Assembly: GCA_910579205.1 (NCBI GenBank)
Contig: CAJTTD010000001.1
Coordinates: 186,001 to 250,000, forward strand
Length of the DNA: 64,000 bases
Source of the DNA: an uncultured Christensenella sp.
Lineage (GTDB): Bacteria; Bacillota; Clostridia; Christensenellales; Pumilibacteraceae
Direction: 5' to 3'
Shown here piece by piece: positions 16,839-25,052 of this stretch (its first letter is position 1; the number at the start of each line of letters is the position of its first letter). Below the pieces are notes generated by a model. That model saw nothing but the letters and a program-made list of their open reading frames with translations. It did not search any database and had not been told where the DNA came from. The translations under genes and the position numbers were made by a program.

Positions 16839-17378
16839 TCACACCAACGCCAATATCAAATTCACAAACGCGACAATGCCGTAAACGGCTATGAACGCGC
16901 TCATTACCTGTCCCACTACCAAGCGGTAACGGGATTTTTCCACATAGTTCCGACCGAACGCATAAAATAAGTACAACCCGACAAAACCGAGCGTAATAAC
17001 GGGATCGATGATCGCATCGATCAACGTTGCATACAGCGGCAATGCGAGATACATGAACTTAAGCGCAAAAAGCAAAATATTTACCGCGATGAGCGTAAGT
17101 TCCAAGCCGTACTTTAACGATCTTATATCGCCACCGCCCGTCTTTAAAACGAGCGAGCGGAATATGAACCGCGATATCACCATATACAAGACGAACGGAA
17201 CGATCCCGCCTAAGAAAAACGCCCACGCGTCGTTTACGAACCACTTACCCAAGCCGTTCTGTCCGCCGTAATAAGCGAGCACGCCGCGTGAGACATACCA
17301 AGACATCGCGCAGTAGCTCAAATACAAAAGAACAGCCACTACCGCAAAGGGTAATTTTTTCTTTGCTATATCTATCAA
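16839..17378 (-). CDS. Polytopic membrane protein, unknown function
   Basis: A 179-residue protein with five or six hydrophobic helices and a few basic loops; I do not recognise the family. The best start is TTG 17378: it has GGAGGTGG six bases upstream and overlaps the holA stop as TTGA. The ATG at 17399 lies upstream of that ribosome site and is unlikely. The stop lies one base before the M28-like gene, so the two are probably made together and may form a membrane complex; that is inference from spacing only. Confidence 0.75.
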   Translation of the reverse strand: MIDIAKKKLPFAVVAVLLYLSYCAMSWYVSRGVLAYYGGQNGLGKWFVNDAWAFFLGGIVPFVLYMVISRFIFRSLVLKTGGGDIRSLKYGLELTLIAVNILLFALKFMYLALPLYATLIDAIIDPVITLGFVGLYLFYAFGRNYVEKSRYRLVVGQVMSAFIAVYGIVAFVNLILALV

Positions 17379-18334
17379 TTTCCACCTCCGTTCAAACATG
17401 ACGCTTGCGCCACAAACGAAATAAGCGCGTCGGACTGAGACACCGCGCCCGTTTTGTAAGCGTGATCGGCATTTTCTATCATGTCGAGAATATTCCGCAA
17501 TTTGGCTTTGCTAAACTTTTTACCCTCGTTTTTAAGCCTTGTAGCCATAAACGGCTTTACGCCGAGTTCGCTCAGTCCGTCGGGATCTACCGAAGCGGCA
17601 AATATCCGTTTGAATCTGTTGTACAACAGAGTGAACGCCGCGCCGAGATCGTTGTTCTTTGCCATGCCGCCTACTATCGTCAATGCGCGTGCGCCGTCGC
17701 CGTTTAGAATACTGTCTACAAGCTCGAACACTACGAATTCCGCGTCCGCCGCCACTTGGCACACAACGTCGTCGCGCGTTATCACTCCGTTTGCCCGCAT
17801 AGCCGAAAGCTTTTTAGCCTCCGTATTTACGCGCGTCATATATCCGCCGCAACGGTCGAAAAGCACCGCGATAACGTCGTCGGATATCGTTGCGCCCGTT
17901 TTGTCCGCTATCTTGCGCACGAATGCGTATGCATGCTCTACACCGAGCCTATTGCAGTTTACGCCTTCCGCACCGCTCGGAAACGACGGCACGGGAGATT
18001 TGTTCCAACTGTCGTGCGGAACATAGTACATTAAAACAAGCACCGTAGAAGGATTGGGGCGCTTTAAATATTCTTCGACTGCCGAATTGTCTATCTTTCC
18101 GCGCAATATCACCACGCGGCGCTCGCCCGTTAGGGGCAGTTGCATAAGTTCTTCCGTGAGTACTTGCGAGTTGTCGAACTCCATGTCAACCAAATTAAAC
18201 TCTTTTGGTTCTGCCGCAAGAGAACCGAAAAGAGCCGCGCTGCGCGCGATAAGATAGCTGTCGTCGCCGTAGCAAACGTAACACGCTTTGGGCTTTTCGG
18301 TCTTCAAATGTTTCTTAAGCTCGACAAACTCCAT
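17375..18334 (-). CDS. holA: DNA polymerase III subunit delta
   Basis: The delta subunit opens the beta sliding clamp in the clamp loader. The 319-residue protein has the expected plan: a P-loop-less AAA-like N-terminal domain (KPKACYVCYGDDSYLI near residue 20), VVILRGK, TVLVLMYYVP, a lid and a C-terminal collar domain (LGAAFTLLYNRFKRIF and SDALISFVAQASC). The start at ATG 18334 is preferred over TTG 18358. A consensus -10 box ends six bases before this ATG, and no ribosome site is seen, so the mRNA may be leaderless. Confidence 0.9.
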   Translation of the reverse strand: MEFVELKKHLKTEKPKACYVCYGDDSYLIARSAALFGSLAAEPKEFNLVDMEFDNSQVLTEELMQLPLTGERRVVILRGKIDNSAVEEYLKRPNPSTVLVLMYYVPHDSWNKSPVPSFPSGAEGVNCNRLGVEHAYAFVRKIADKTGATISDDVIAVLFDRCGGYMTRVNTEAKKLSAMRANGVITRDDVVCQVAADAEFVVFELVDSILNGDGARALTIVGGMAKNNDLGAAFTLLYNRFKRIFAASVDPDGLSELGVKPFMATRLKNEGKKFSKAKLRNILDMIENADHAYKTGAVSQSDALISFVAQASCLNGGGN

Positions 18335-18369
18335 GCGGTTATTATAATACAACCGCAAGAATAAAGCAA
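18335..18369 (-). promoter_or_regulatory. holA promoter with inverted repeat around the -10 box
   Basis: TTGCTT (18369-18364), 17-base spacer, TATAAT (18346-18341). The half-sites GCGGTT (18335-18340) and AACCGC (18351-18356) bracket the -10 box. Transcription would begin at or beside the ATG. Confidence 0.6.
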
Positions 18370-18413
18370 TCGTTTTTTAAAGATTGTTTACGTCGCGTCA
18401 AATGCGGCGAACG

Positions 18414-18806
18414 TCATAATAGATTGGATAAATACGGCACGCTGTCAAGCAATACGTCGTCGATATAGTTTATAGCCGAATACGCGAATATCACCGCGTC
18501 GTTGTAATTATTCGATTTGATAACCGCGGCAAGACTTATTATCTTATCGTCCAGTCCGCGCACCGTATTGTGATTTTGCAACATCAAAAGCGTGCGCTTG
18601 CCCTTTTCCCACCTGTCCGTCAATTCGTCGCAAAGCGATACCGTGTACGCGTTGTCTACGTTTTCTTCGTTGTCCGATATACTTGCGGCTATTTCTTCGA
18701 GGTCGGCTTGAAGCTCGGTATAAAACTTATTCACAAACACTATCTCGCACGCCATGGCGCATACCGTAAGCGCAAACACGACGAGGATCACTATCATCTT
18801 TTTCAC
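18414..18806 (-). CDS. DUF4363 family membrane-anchored protein
   Basis: A 130-residue protein with one N-terminal membrane helix (residues 4-24) and an extracellular helical part with the DUF4363 pattern (LCDELTDRWEKGKRTLLMLQNH, then DDKIISLAAVIKSNN). Function is unknown; members are usually encoded next to a DUF421/YetF protein, as here. GTG 18806 overlaps the stop of that gene (GTGA) and has GGAG seven bases upstream. Confidence 0.82.
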   Translation of the reverse strand: MKKMIVILVVFALTVCAMACEIVFVNKFYTELQADLEEIAASISDNEENVDNAYTVSLCDELTDRWEKGKRTLLMLQNHNTVRGLDDKIISLAAVIKSNNYNDAVIFAYSAINYIDDVLLDSVPYLSNLL

Positions 18807-19525
18807 CAGTTATCTCCTCCGCTTATCTCAAACGACTCGCAAAATGCCGCCGACCGCTTAGGCGAAAAATACGCATTGCCGTCTTGTCTGATATCTGCAT
18901 ACAATATATCGCAAAGTTTTAAATGCTTGTCTCCCAAACACTTATATACATCCGCTTCGTTCACGCCCGACAACACCACGTTTTTCTCGTTGATCTTGCC
19001 GTCCACTATTATTTCGAGCGGAAGCAAAGTCTTTTGTTGTTCCGACTGCTCTTCGCTCTCTTTGTCCGATCGCTTTTGCTGCTGCTCTTTTTCCACAACG
19101 CACAACTGTCCGTTAGTTTCGATAATGGCGTAAGCTATTTCGTTAAAATCCACATATCCGGCAGTTCGTACAGCCTCTATCAAGTCGTCCATATTCATAT
19201 TCATCTTTTTGAGATTTTCGTAATTTATGCCCGATTTATCGACAACTATAAGACTGCTCCCGCTCAGCAGTTTTCGCACTTTTACCGATTTGCGCGAAAC
19301 AAACGACAGCACTATATGAAGAGTCGCCAACGTCAATATAGGTATCAATCCGTAATACAGCGGTATATACGGGTCGTTCATGGGAATGCACGCCACCTCT
19401 GCTATTATAAGCGTGATAACAAGCTCAAACGGTTGCATTTCGCCTATCTGCCGTTTGCCCATCAGTCTTATTACAAAGAACACCACGAGAAACGTGATTA
19501 TAGATTTAAGCATTACAACAAACAT
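18803..19525 (-). CDS. DUF421/YetF family membrane protein
   Basis: A 240-residue YetF-type protein: three membrane helices in residues 1-80 containing the conserved FVIRLMGKRQIGEMQPFELVI and NDPYIPLYYG segments, then a cytoplasmic domain (SLIVVDKSGINYENLKKMNMNMDDLIEAVRTAGY) with the family's FNEIAYAIIETNGQLCV. A Gln/Glu/Lys-rich low-complexity insertion (about 160-185) interrupts the C-terminal half. YetF proteins are associated with spore germination and envelope stress, but no activity is established. ATG 19525 is chosen; a longer frame to 19630 adds residues without a membrane or family match. Confidence 0.85.
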   Translation of the reverse strand: MFVVMLKSIITFLVVFFVIRLMGKRQIGEMQPFELVITLIIAEVACIPMNDPYIPLYYGLIPILTLATLHIVLSFVSRKSVKVRKLLSGSSLIVVDKSGINYENLKKMNMNMDDLIEAVRTAGYVDFNEIAYAIIETNGQLCVVEKEQQQKRSDKESEEQSEQQKTLLPLEIIVDGKINEKNVVLSGVNEADVYKCLGDKHLKLCDILYADIRQDGNAYFSPKRSAAFCESFEISGGDNW

Positions 19526-19690
19526 GTTTTTAGTATGCCGAACGCAAAAAAAGATATGCAATATCTTGCATACGCTTGTCGTATTGTTATACTGTCGCCG
19601 AACTTGTAAATCGATCACATAAACTTGCAAAAAAACTCATTTATAGTATAATTATTTATAAGATTTTACGATAAAAAATCACTGCGATGT

Positions 19691-19882
19691 TTGAGAATCT
19701 ATGGAAGTTACATTTATCCCTATTTCTTCGATATGAAGGTAGAAAACGTTCTTATACTCGATACTTTGGACGGAATGTACAGACAACAAAACATTTCTGA
19801 CTTTATGCGGAATAGCTATTCCTACTGTCAAAAACACGAAAGCGAAATAAGAGAACACATTAAGCTCAAAGAACAGCTTTAA
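19691..19882 (+). CDS. Doubtful small protein (63 aa)
   Basis: The frame has a TTG start without a clear ribosome site. Its product contains YIYPYFFDMKVENVLILDTLDGMYRQQ and a charged C-terminus. No family is recognised. It lies downstream of a plausible promoter and upstream of a terminator, which is the only support. A competing 37-codon frame starts at ATG 19687. It may be a gene remnant. Confidence 0.3.
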   Translation: MRIYGSYIYPYFFDMKVENVLILDTLDGMYRQQNISDFMRNSYSYCQKHESEIREHIKLKEQL

Positions 19883-19927
19883 ATACCGTCCATGCGCAAA
19901 ATCGATATAAAACCTCTATATCGTAGT

Positions 19928-19958
19928 AAAACTCTCGAACATTTTGTCCGAGAGTTTT
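19928..19958. terminator. Bidirectional terminator after uvrA
   Basis: AAAACTCTCG / CGAGAGTTTT, 10-bp stem with an 11-base loop; T-runs on both strands. It lies 77 bases past the uvrA stop and also closes the small plus-strand frame. Confidence 0.85.
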
Positions 19959-20034
19959 TGTTGTAGCTTGAAAAAGCATTCGATTTTTTGATTCTCTATA
20001 GTAAGAGCGTTTTAAGCCGACTATTTACGTGATA

Positions 20035-22845
20035 TCATTCTAAGCCGAATATTTTAGCAAGATATTCGCCCGTTTTGCTGTCCTTTACTTTAACCACTTT
20101 TTCGGGGCTGCCGCACGCGACAACGCGCCCGCCCGCGTCGCCGCCGTTAGGTCCGAGGTCAATTATATGATCGGCGCATTTTATCACGTCGAGATTATGT
20201 TCTATTACAACAACTGTATTGCCGCTGTCTACAAGCCGAGACAATATGTTTATGAGCCGCTCTACGTCGGCGGAATGGAGACCTGTAGTCGGCTCGTCAA
20301 GCACGTACAGCGTATTGCTCGTAGACACCTTGGAAAGCTCCGTAGCGAGCTTTACGCGTTGCGCCTCGCCGCCCGAAAGCGTAGTGGCGGGCTGACCGAG
20401 CTTTACGTATCCCAAACCCACGTCGAGAAGAGTTCCCAACTTGCGTTTGAGCGACGGGATATTTTTAAAGAACTCGTACGCTTCTTCTATGGTCATGTCG
20501 AGAACGTCTGCTATAGACTTGTCGCGATACTTTACTTGGAGCGTTTCGCGGTTGAACCGCTTACCGTGGCACACGTCGCACGGCACGTACACATCGGGTA
20601 AAAAGTTCATTTCTATACGAATGATACCGTCGCCCTCGCAGTTTTCGCATCTGCCTCCGCGCACGTTAAAAGAAAACCTTCCCGAATTATACCCGCGTTC
20701 CTTTGCGGCGGGAAGCTCGGCAAACAGATCGCGTATAGTCGACATAGCGCCCGTATACGTCGCGGGATTGCTGCGCGGCGTGCGACCTATAGGACTTTGG
20801 TCGATATTGATGACCTTGTCGATCATATCCAATCCGTCTATGCCGTCGCACTTGCCCACTCGCTGTTTGACGTTGTTGAACATATTGACGGCGGCGGGAA
20901 AAAGCGTTTGATTGATGAGCGAGGATTTTCCGCTGCCCGAAACGCCCGTAACTGCCGTAAGAACGCCGAGCGGTATCTTGACGGTAACGTTTTGCAGATT
21001 ATTTTCGCTCGCACCTCTTACGGTAATATATCTGTCCGTGAGCCTACGCTCGGTAGGAACGGCGATAGAACGCTCGCCCGATAAAAACTTGCCCGTTATC
21101 GAACCGGAACGAATTATATCGTCCACTGTGCCCGTTGCGATAACTTTGCCGCCGTGAACTCCCGCGCCCTCGCCGATATCCACTATATAGTCTGCCGCGC
21201 GCATGGTATCCTCGTCGTGTTCGACAACGATAAGAGTGTTGCCGAGATCGCGCAAATGTTTTAGCGTGTCTATAAGCTTTGCGTTGTCGCACTGGTGAAG
21301 CCCTATGCTCGGCTCGTCCAAGATATAAAGCACGCCAGAAAGTCCCGAGCCGATCTGCGTAGCAAGCCGTATGCGCTGCGCCTCGCCGCCCGACAGACTG
21401 ACCGCACTGCGCGACAGCGTCAAATATTCAAGTCCTACGTTTATCAAAAATTCAAGTCGCGTGCAAATTTCCTTTAAAACACGCTCGGCAATTACAGTCT
21501 TGGATTCGGATAGTTTTAAGTCCTTGAAAAATCCGTGCAAATACTTGACGGGCATACTGCAAAGCTCGTCTATGTTTTTGCCGCCCACTTTCACGGCTAA
21601 AGCTTCTTTTTTAAGCCGTTTGCCGCCGCAATCGGGACACGGCTGGGAATTGGTAAACCTACCTATACGCCAACGCACGCCGTCGCTTGTAGTTTCGGCG
21701 AGCCGACGTTCGAGAAAGTTTATAAGCCCTTCGTAAACGGTGCGTTCGCTGTGGTGGTAATGTCCTACTTTGTACTCCACCACTATAGGCTCGTCGGTGG
21801 CGTGAAGTATAATATCCTGTATCTCTTTTTTGAGTTTCTTGAACGGCGTTTTCATGGAAAAACCGTACTTCTTAGACAACGCGTTGAAGCATTGTTCGAA
21901 ATGCGGCGTGTTATCCAACTGCCCGCCGTCCAACAGATCTTGCAAAGACGAATCGCCGAAAAACAACAGCTCGGGATCGACTTTGGTTAAAAAGCCCAAG
22001 CCGCCGCACGTAGGACATGCGCCCCACGGCGAGTTGAACGAGAATAAGCGCGGTTCGACTTCGCTGAGCGACAACCCGCAGTTACCGCAAGTGTATTTCG
22101 TATTGAACATCGTTTCCGTTTCGTCGTAGAACGCTATAACAAGTCCGTCGGACAGTTTTATTGCCGTCTCCACGGAATCGGTCAAACGCTGCGCTATGTC
22201 GGGTTCTATCACCAGCCTGTCCACAACGACCGATATGTCGTGCTTGGAATTTTTATCGAGTTTTATCTGCTCGTCCAGCGTGTATATCGCGCCGTCCACG
22301 CGCATGCGCGAATATCCCGCCTTTTTAAAGTCCTCGAACAGCTTTACATACTCGCCTTTTTTGCCGCGAACAACGGGCGAAATTATCATAACTTTACTGC
22401 CCTGCGGCAAAGCCATTATCTTATCGACTATCTCGTCGATCGTCTGTTGATGTATTTCCGCGCCGCAATTACTGCAGTACACGTCGCCGACGCGAGCGAA
22501 CAGCAAACGCAAATAATCGTAGATCTCGGTTACAGTGCCGACCGTGGAACGCGGATTGCGCCCCGTGGTTTTTTGATCTATGGATATCGCGGGAGATAGC
22601 CCGTCTATGCTGTCCACGTCGGGCTTATCCATCTGCCCCAAGAACTGCCTGGCATACGACGAAAGCGATTCGACGTATCTGCGCTGACCTTCCGCAAAGA
22701 TAGTATCGAAAGCAAGCGATGTTTTGCCGCTGCCCGAAAGTCCCGTAAACACGACGAACTTGTTTTTGGGAACCGTAAGATTGACGTTTTTAAGATTGTG
22801 CGCACGCGCGCCCTTTATCACTATTTCGTTATTCTGTTCGCTCAT
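20035..22845 (-). CDS. uvrA: Excinuclease ABC subunit UvrA
   Basis: UvrA recognises bulky DNA lesions and loads UvrB in nucleotide excision repair. The 936-residue product shows both ABC ATPase units: GLSGSGKTSLAFD near residue 35, LSGGEAQRIRLATQIG, then GVSGSGKSSLINQ and a second LSGGEAQRVKLATEL. Zinc-binding cysteines are seen in CSNCGAEI, CGNCGLSL/CPTCGG and CENCEGDG/CDVCHG. The start at ATG 22845 gives the usual MSEQNNEIVIKGARAHNLKN; an ATG at 22857 is only two bases from the GGAGG and less likely, but it cannot be excluded. uvrB lies 62 bases upstream in the same direction. Confidence 0.97.
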   Translation of the reverse strand: MSEQNNEIVIKGARAHNLKNVNLTVPKNKFVVFTGLSGSGKTSLAFDTIFAEGQRRYVESLSSYARQFLGQMDKPDVDSIDGLSPAISIDQKTTGRNPRSTVGTVTEIYDYLRLLFARVGDVYCSNCGAEIHQQTIDEIVDKIMALPQGSKVMIISPVVRGKKGEYVKLFEDFKKAGYSRMRVDGAIYTLDEQIKLDKNSKHDISVVVDRLVIEPDIAQRLTDSVETAIKLSDGLVIAFYDETETMFNTKYTCGNCGLSLSEVEPRLFSFNSPWGACPTCGGLGFLTKVDPELLFFGDSSLQDLLDGGQLDNTPHFEQCFNALSKKYGFSMKTPFKKLKKEIQDIILHATDEPIVVEYKVGHYHHSERTVYEGLINFLERRLAETTSDGVRWRIGRFTNSQPCPDCGGKRLKKEALAVKVGGKNIDELCSMPVKYLHGFFKDLKLSESKTVIAERVLKEICTRLEFLINVGLEYLTLSRSAVSLSGGEAQRIRLATQIGSGLSGVLYILDEPSIGLHQCDNAKLIDTLKHLRDLGNTLIVVEHDEDTMRAADYIVDIGEGAGVHGGKVIATGTVDDIIRSGSITGKFLSGERSIAVPTERRLTDRYITVRGASENNLQNVTVKIPLGVLTAVTGVSGSGKSSLINQTLFPAAVNMFNNVKQRVGKCDGIDGLDMIDKVINIDQSPIGRTPRSNPATYTGAMSTIRDLFAELPAAKERGYNSGRFSFNVRGGRCENCEGDGIIRIEMNFLPDVYVPCDVCHGKRFNRETLQVKYRDKSIADVLDMTIEEAYEFFKNIPSLKRKLGTLLDVGLGYVKLGQPATTLSGGEAQRVKLATELSKVSTSNTLYVLDEPTTGLHSADVERLINILSRLVDSGNTVVVIEHNLDVIKCADHIIDLGPNGGDAGGRVVACGSPEKVVKVKDSKTGEYLAKIFGLE

Positions 22846-22907
22846 CTTATGAAGCATATCCTCCGTTGTTATGTCGTATACGTTGCATGCGCCGACGCAG
22901 TACTCAG

Positions 22908-24887
22908 TTACGATTTTTTTCTGAGCGCGCTCGCTTTTTTCATGTCGCGCTGCATTTCTTTAAGCTCGGCTATCTTGTCGCGGTACGATATCGCCGACTC
23001 GAAATCGAGATCTCTGCTCGCCGCGTTCATGAGCGAACGCAACCTTTCAAGCTCTTTGTTTATGTCTTTAAGCTCTATGCGCGTATCCTTGCTCGTGATC
23101 TCTATCGTATTTTTTATGGGCTTGATTATAGTCTTGGGCGTAATGCCGTGTTCGCTGTTATATTCCGTCTGCACTTTGCGTCGCTCTTCGGTTTCGTCTA
23201 TTGCCCGCTTCATAGACCCCGTTACGACGTCGCCGTACATTATAACGCGGCTTTCGCTATTTCGAGCCGCTCTGCCTATCGTTTGTATGAGCGATGTTTC
23301 GGAGCGCAAAAAGCCTTCCTTATCCGCATCGAGTATGGCTACAAGCTTTACCTCGGGAATATCCAAGCCCTCGCGCAGTAGGTTTATGCCCACTACCACG
23401 TCAAAGTCGCCGCGGCGCAGCGAATTGATAATGGTAACCCTTTCCATGGTATCTATGTCGCTGTGCAAATACTTGACTTTAACGCCGTGTTCCGCCAAAT
23501 AATCGGTAAGGCTTTCCGACATGCGCTTTGTGAGTGTTGTAACGAGTATGCGCCCGCCGTCCGCCACGGTATCCTTTATTTCGGTCAAAAGATCGTCTAT
23601 CTGTCCCTTGGTAGGACGCACTGTAACGGGCGGATCTACAAGCCCCGTGGGGCGTATGACTTGACGCGCAAACCGTCCGCCCGTAAGCTCCAGCTCATAC
23701 GGCGCGGGCGTTGCCGAAACATAAATCGTTTGATGTATGCGCGATCTGAACTCGTCGAACTTGAGCGGTCTGTTGTCGAACGCCGCGGGTAGACGGAAGC
23801 CGTAATCGACGAGCGCGGTCTTTCTCGCCTTGTCGCCGTTGTACATCGCTCTGAGCTGCGGCACTGTCATATGGCTTTCGTCTATGAACATTATAAAATC
23901 GTTCGGAAAGTAATCGAGCAACGTAAACGGCGGTTCGCCGGGCTTGCGTCCGTCAAAATATCTGGAGTAGTTTTCTATGCCCGAACAGTAGCCTATCTCC
24001 TTCATCATTTCTATGTCGTACCGCACGCGCTCGCCTATGCGCTGCGCTTCTATAAGCTTGTGATTATCTGTAAAGAACTTGACGCGTTCCTCGCAGTCGC
24101 GCTCTATCTGCTCTATAGCGCCGAGCAGCCGCGAATGTTCCACGGCATAGTGGCTTGCGGGGAATATCGCCGCATGCGCGAGCCGCGCCACCACATTGCC
24201 CGACACAATATCGAACTCGCTCACGCCGTCTATCTCGTTGCCGAAAAACTCGACGCGTATGCCGTGCTCGGACATGCTCGCGGGAAATATATCCACGGTA
24301 TCGCCGCGCACGCGAAAGTCGGTGCGTTCGGGCGCCATATCGTTGCGTTTGTAGTTGATCTCTATAAGCCTTGAAATAAGCGCGTCGCGCGACATCTTGT
24401 CTCCGGGACGCACGGACAGCGCGAGTCGGTAATACTCCTCGGGCGCGCCCAAACCGTATATGCAAGAAACCGATGCTACGACTATGGTGTCTCTCCGCTC
24501 ATGCAAAGAACAAGTGGCGCTGTGTCGGAGCTTGTCTATCTCGTCGTTTATGGCGAGATCCTTTTCGATATACGTGTCGGTCGACGGCAAATACGCTTCG
24601 GGCTGATAATAATCGTAATAGCTTACGAAAAACTCCACACGGTTTTCGGGGAAGAATTCACGGAACTCGTTGCATAGCTGCGCGGCAAGCGTTTTGTTGT
24701 GCGCCAAAATAAGCGCGGGACGCTGCACGCGCTCGATAACGTTAGCCATGGTAAACGTCTTACCGCTGCCCGTAACGCCCTTAAGGACTTGCGCGGCAAG
24801 CCCGTCTTCTATGCCGTTTGCGAGCTGTTCTATTGCTTGCGGCTGATCGCCCGTCGGCTCGTACTTGCTGTGTAACTTGAACTCCAC
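22908..24887 (-). CDS. uvrB: Excinuclease ABC subunit UvrB
   Basis: UvrB is the damage-verifying helicase-like subunit. The 659-residue protein starts at GTG 24887 (AAGGG six bases upstream) with EFKLHSKYEPTGDQPQAI, then Walker A GVTGSGKTFTMANV, the beta-hairpin region YYDYYQPEAYLPSTDTY, DESHMTVPQL, and ends with a UVR motif that binds UvrC (DINKELERLRSLMNAASRDLDFE). The frame open to 24932 includes 15 residues without family match. A good promoter lies upstream. No DinR/LexA box is visible near it. Confidence 0.97.
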   Translation of the reverse strand: MEFKLHSKYEPTGDQPQAIEQLANGIEDGLAAQVLKGVTGSGKTFTMANVIERVQRPALILAHNKTLAAQLCNEFREFFPENRVEFFVSYYDYYQPEAYLPSTDTYIEKDLAINDEIDKLRHSATCSLHERRDTIVVASVSCIYGLGAPEEYYRLALSVRPGDKMSRDALISRLIEINYKRNDMAPERTDFRVRGDTVDIFPASMSEHGIRVEFFGNEIDGVSEFDIVSGNVVARLAHAAIFPASHYAVEHSRLLGAIEQIERDCEERVKFFTDNHKLIEAQRIGERVRYDIEMMKEIGYCSGIENYSRYFDGRKPGEPPFTLLDYFPNDFIMFIDESHMTVPQLRAMYNGDKARKTALVDYGFRLPAAFDNRPLKFDEFRSRIHQTIYVSATPAPYELELTGGRFARQVIRPTGLVDPPVTVRPTKGQIDDLLTEIKDTVADGGRILVTTLTKRMSESLTDYLAEHGVKVKYLHSDIDTMERVTIINSLRRGDFDVVVGINLLREGLDIPEVKLVAILDADKEGFLRSETSLIQTIGRAARNSESRVIMYGDVVTGSMKRAIDETEERRKVQTEYNSEHGITPKTIIKPIKNTIEITSKDTRIELKDINKELERLRSLMNAASRDLDFESAISYRDKIAELKEMQRDMKKASALRKKS

Positions 24888-24934
24888 TGAATTCCCTTTT
24901 AAGCACCCAAAACGCGCTTTGAAAACTGCCAAAT

Positions 24935-24964
24935 ATTATACCACGAAAAACGCGGGCGTGTCAA
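24935..24964 (-). promoter_or_regulatory. Sigma-A promoter of uvrB-uvrA
   Basis: TTGACA (24964-24959), 18-base spacer, TATAAT (24940-24935), 48 bases before the GTG start. Confidence 0.85.
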
Positions 24965-25052
24965 TTATTTGACCGCCGCCCGCCGAAATATAACCGCAGA
25001 GAAGTATTTTGTATTCGATAATGTGCTTAAGCCAATAACGGATAAACTATTG

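Larger units (their letters stand above)
19631..20034. other. 404-bp intergenic region with possible promoter, small ORF and terminator
   Basis: Between DUF421 and uvrA lie a plus-strand promoter-like pair (TTGCAA 19625-19630, 16 bases, TATAAT 19647-19652), a doubtful 63-codon frame and a bidirectional terminator at 19928-19958. No RNA gene was recognised. Confidence 0.5.

Noticed and set aside
24887..24990. LexA/DinR box at uvrB
   Set aside because: No GAAC-N4-GTTC-type palindrome near the promoter.
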